Shown here one piece after another: positions 61,654 to 64,000 of a stretch of DNA of 64,000 bases. Below the pieces are notes generated by a model. That model saw only the letters and a program-made list of their open reading frames with translations. It searched no databases and was not told where the DNA came from. Each line of letters opens with the position of its first letter. Position 1 is the first letter of the stretch. Position numbers and translations under genes: made by a program. Origin of the DNA: Zingiber officinale (lineage: Eukaryota > Streptophyta > Magnoliopsida > Zingiberales > Zingiberaceae); assembly GCF_018446385.1 (NCBI RefSeq), contig NC_055996.1, forward strand, positions 127,520,532 to 127,584,531, given 5' to 3'.

Positions 61654-63021
61654 GGGTTCGTGGGTGGTGGGGAGCCGCCGCCAACAGGAACCAAAGGGAG
61701 GTCTTCTTCCTCCCTCTCACACGCCTCTTCAATGAGGACGTCGATCGCCGGCTACTACCCTCCCTTCTTTCCTCCAGCACCACTTCTTCTCTTCTCTCTC
61801 TCGCTTATGCGCCTCTTCCACCACCAAAGAAGGAGGGAGCCAACTTCTCTCCCTCGTGCTCAACTCCTCGCCAGCGTCGGTTGTCGTTCTGCCCCTCTCT
61901 TCCTCCTCGCGACGCCATCGCCGGACTAGCCACTGCTCTTCTTCTTCTTCCTCCCCGCGATGCCGTCGCCGGATAGCCTCGCAACACCGCTCCTCTACTG
62001 CTCCTCCAAAGTCGGCTGCCTCCAAGGCCGACCACCCCCTTTCTCCATCTCGAACGCTGCCTTCATCTGTAGCTCCGTGCAAGTCGTCTTCTCGGGTTGC
62101 CACCAGAGTCGCCGGAGTCGACAGCCCACTGCCCTCCTCTTCCTCTCTTCCCGTTGCCGGCACCGCAGTCCACCGCCATAGCTGCTTTTTCCCCATTTTT
62201 GCACACCTCGTCCATTCCTTCTCAGTGGTCGCAACCCTTATCGCCGGTGGGGCATGCCACCGACCATCCTTGCATTTTCCAGCATCGTTATCCGCTCTAT
62301 AACCCACAACGAGCAATTCTTAGTCGTTGGCGTCGTTGCCGGCATCGCAGATCTGTCGGTCCATTTTTCTGGCTCTCGATCCGTATTGTTGTATGTTTTC
62401 GCCATCGATCGGGCCTCCGGGCCACTATCGCCATTATGCTCCGATCTGACTTGTCTCTAGCTTTTGAGCTACGATTGTGTTTTAAACTGTGTTTTGTGTC
62501 TAGTGTTCTTGTTGTTGTTATTTCCTGATCTGCGTGCCGAGATCCTATCCCAGCCTACGTGCTGCTATTAGTAGCCCGGCCTGCGTGCCGCTATTATTTC
62601 TCGACCTGCAGTTTGTCTTCCGGATCCAGACCGCGTTCGGCTCTGTGCCTCCAAGCCTAGTCCTTCATCCGGCTCAGAGTCATCTACTCTTCCGGGTCAC
62701 GACAACTCGAGCAGCTTCCCATCCGAGGGCGCCCCCTGGGCCAAGGTACGTTCTCTGTACTCGTCCTTTATTTATTTCATTGTTATATTATTAGTCTGTT
62801 ACTCATATATTCGTTGGATCCGCCTCGAGCCTCGGGGTACCAGGGACCGGGGGGGACCCGGTCATTAGCTGCAGGTAGCGTTGACCAGAGGACTTTTGAC
62901 GACTTGGCCAACACAGAAGCCATCTCAGCACACCCCTCCTCTGGGACATCGTGACTCTGTCAACATTCTCGCCACCTTATCCGGCGGTCCATCTGACTTA
63001 AATTTCGGACAGGATCAAATT

Positions 63022-63036
63022 TGGCGCCGTCTGTGG
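63022..63036 (+). other. Gypsy-type primer-binding site
   Basis: TGGCGCCGTCTGTGG. The first ten bases fit the 3' end of tRNA-Asp, as used by several plant gypsy lineages. Confidence 0.5.
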
Positions 63037-63139
63037 CAATCTCCTTCACCTGTTCTGGAACGTGAAGATGGACGACGTCAGGAGGTTCTCTGCCATTATC
63101 ACAGTCCGGATGATCCCGACAGACATATTATCTTCTACC

Positions 63140-63900
63140 CACACTCTACGGGTATTCGAGAGTTGAGGGATCGAGTGAAGCTTCAGCTGGCCGACAGGTT
63201 AGTTTTTCCATTATGTTTTTTCCTAACTCCACGGGTATTCGAGAGTCAAGGAACGGAGACAAATCCTTAGTCGATTGGCATGACTCCCCGATCAGGTAGG
63301 TTACAAGCTCTACTCCCTTTTTACGGTTATAGGAGTTGCTATAGCTCCCTGATAAGAGAGTAGGATCCTAGTTCCTTTATCAAAGACTAGGGTTTTCGAT
63401 TTTTGATTGGACTCTAGGGGCCCAGCTCCCCGCTCATACACTAGGGACACAACTCCCCGATCATTGACTCGCAGCATGACTTCCCGATCAGGATCTAGGG
63501 GTCTCACTCTTTGATTACAGGCTAGGGACCTTACTCTCCAATCAGGGACTAGGGGCCCAACTCCTCGATCAGGTGTGCTACATGCTCTGCACCCTTTACC
63601 ATAGGGCTCTGCATCCTCTTACTGTTATAGGCGCTTCACTCTATTGCTATCATATGTTCTACATTCTCCACCTATTTTGCGTCCTCTTACATCTACAGGT
63701 TTTGCTCCCTTTACCCATGGTGCTCTGCTTCCTTCTATGACTATGGATTCTGCTCCTGTATATTGGCTTCACTCCCTTTGACGGTCAAGACTCAGATTAT
63801 TATCTTCTCCCCTCACCACGGGTATTCGGGAGTTGAGGAGCTGAGACAGATCCTCAGTCGGTCGACATCACTCCGCGATCAGGTATGATAAAGGCTTTGC
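63140..63900. repeat. Degenerate interspersed short repeats
   Basis: CACGGGTATTCGAGAGT-like sequences occur at about 63146, 63228 and 63816, the last two followed by related GGAGACAAATCCTTAGTCG blocks. ACTCCCCGATCAGG-like motifs recur at least eight times from 63280 to 63890, often preceded by AGGGAC or CTAGGGGCC. No coding function recognised. Confidence 0.7.
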
Positions 63901-64000
63901 TCTCTCATGTTGCTACGGGCTCCGCTTCTACGGACTTCAGGACTTATCTCCCCCATTCGAGGTTGAGCAGTTTTCATTGGTCTTGGACCAGCTTATTGGC

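Larger units (their letters stand above)
61510..64000 (+). mobile_element. Probable 5' part of a Ty3/gypsy-like LTR element running off the window
   Basis: A sharp switch to GC-rich sequence near 61510 is followed by Pro/Ser/Arg-rich low-complexity sequence, then TGGCGCCGTCTGTGG at 63022-63036. Its first ten bases match the primer-binding sites of plant gypsy elements of the Tat/Athila type (complementary to tRNA-Asp). A short frame begins soon after. If correct, most of 61510-63017 would be LTR, but the LTR start was not found because the second LTR is outside the window. No gypsy protein domain is visible. Confidence 0.42.

Noticed and set aside
61729-62528. Long open frames on both strands (up to 195 residues)
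   Set aside because: GC-rich low-complexity sequence opens several overlapping frames at once. The products are Arg/Glu- or Ser/Pro-rich with no domain.

Overview
The window is nuclear DNA from a flowering plant. It holds four intron-bearing host genes with plant-type products, GT-AG introns up to about 5.6 kb, and a dense load of plant transposable elements (Ty1/copia, CACTA, hAT MITEs, a MULE-like element, Au-type and other tRNA-derived SINEs). The species cannot be fixed from sequence alone. The style of repeats and introns would fit a monocot, possibly of the Zingiberales, but that is only a guess.

Layout. 1-14310 is a three-level nest: an old truncated copia reverse-transcriptase fragment (1-229 and 13819-about 14310) is split by a 13.6-kb copia locus (230-13818, 225-bp LTRs, target duplication GATAA). 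That element is itself split inside its integrase region by an 8.8-kb copia-like element (3056-11835, LTRs of 1141 and 1222 bp, target duplication ACTTC) with a gag-like gene but no pol. Its LTRs carry a tandem array of 41-bp units, most of which can fold into a hairpin whose stem changes in a compensating way from unit to unit. This is the most unusual feature of the window. 14310-17380 is gene-poor.

17383-24147 (minus) is the U2 snRNP B'' gene in five coding exons; its introns hold a SINE, a hAT MITE, and a MULE-like element with an Au SINE inside. 25478-26053 (minus) is a single-exon DUF688-type gene. 27978-32709 is a CACTA element with decayed transposase exons. 35558-54066 (plus) is an eleven-exon DRG-family GTPase gene (399 aa) whose introns hold a copia fossil, a hAT MITE, three Au SINEs, a 1.65-kb inverted repeat, another possible SINE and a small MITE. 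Intron 8 appears to be GC-AG. 55386-57263 (minus) is a NETWORKED 4-type actin-binding protein gene, convergent with DRG. 60.3-61.5 kb is AT-rich and empty. From about 61.5 kb to the window end there is GC-rich repetitive sequence with a gypsy-type primer-binding site, probably the start of an element that runs out of the window.

The host genes do not form a pathway: pre-mRNA splicing (U2B''), translation-linked GTPase (DRG), actin-membrane linkage (NET4) and an unknown (DUF688). Their common trait is intron growth by transposon insertion with the coding exons left intact.
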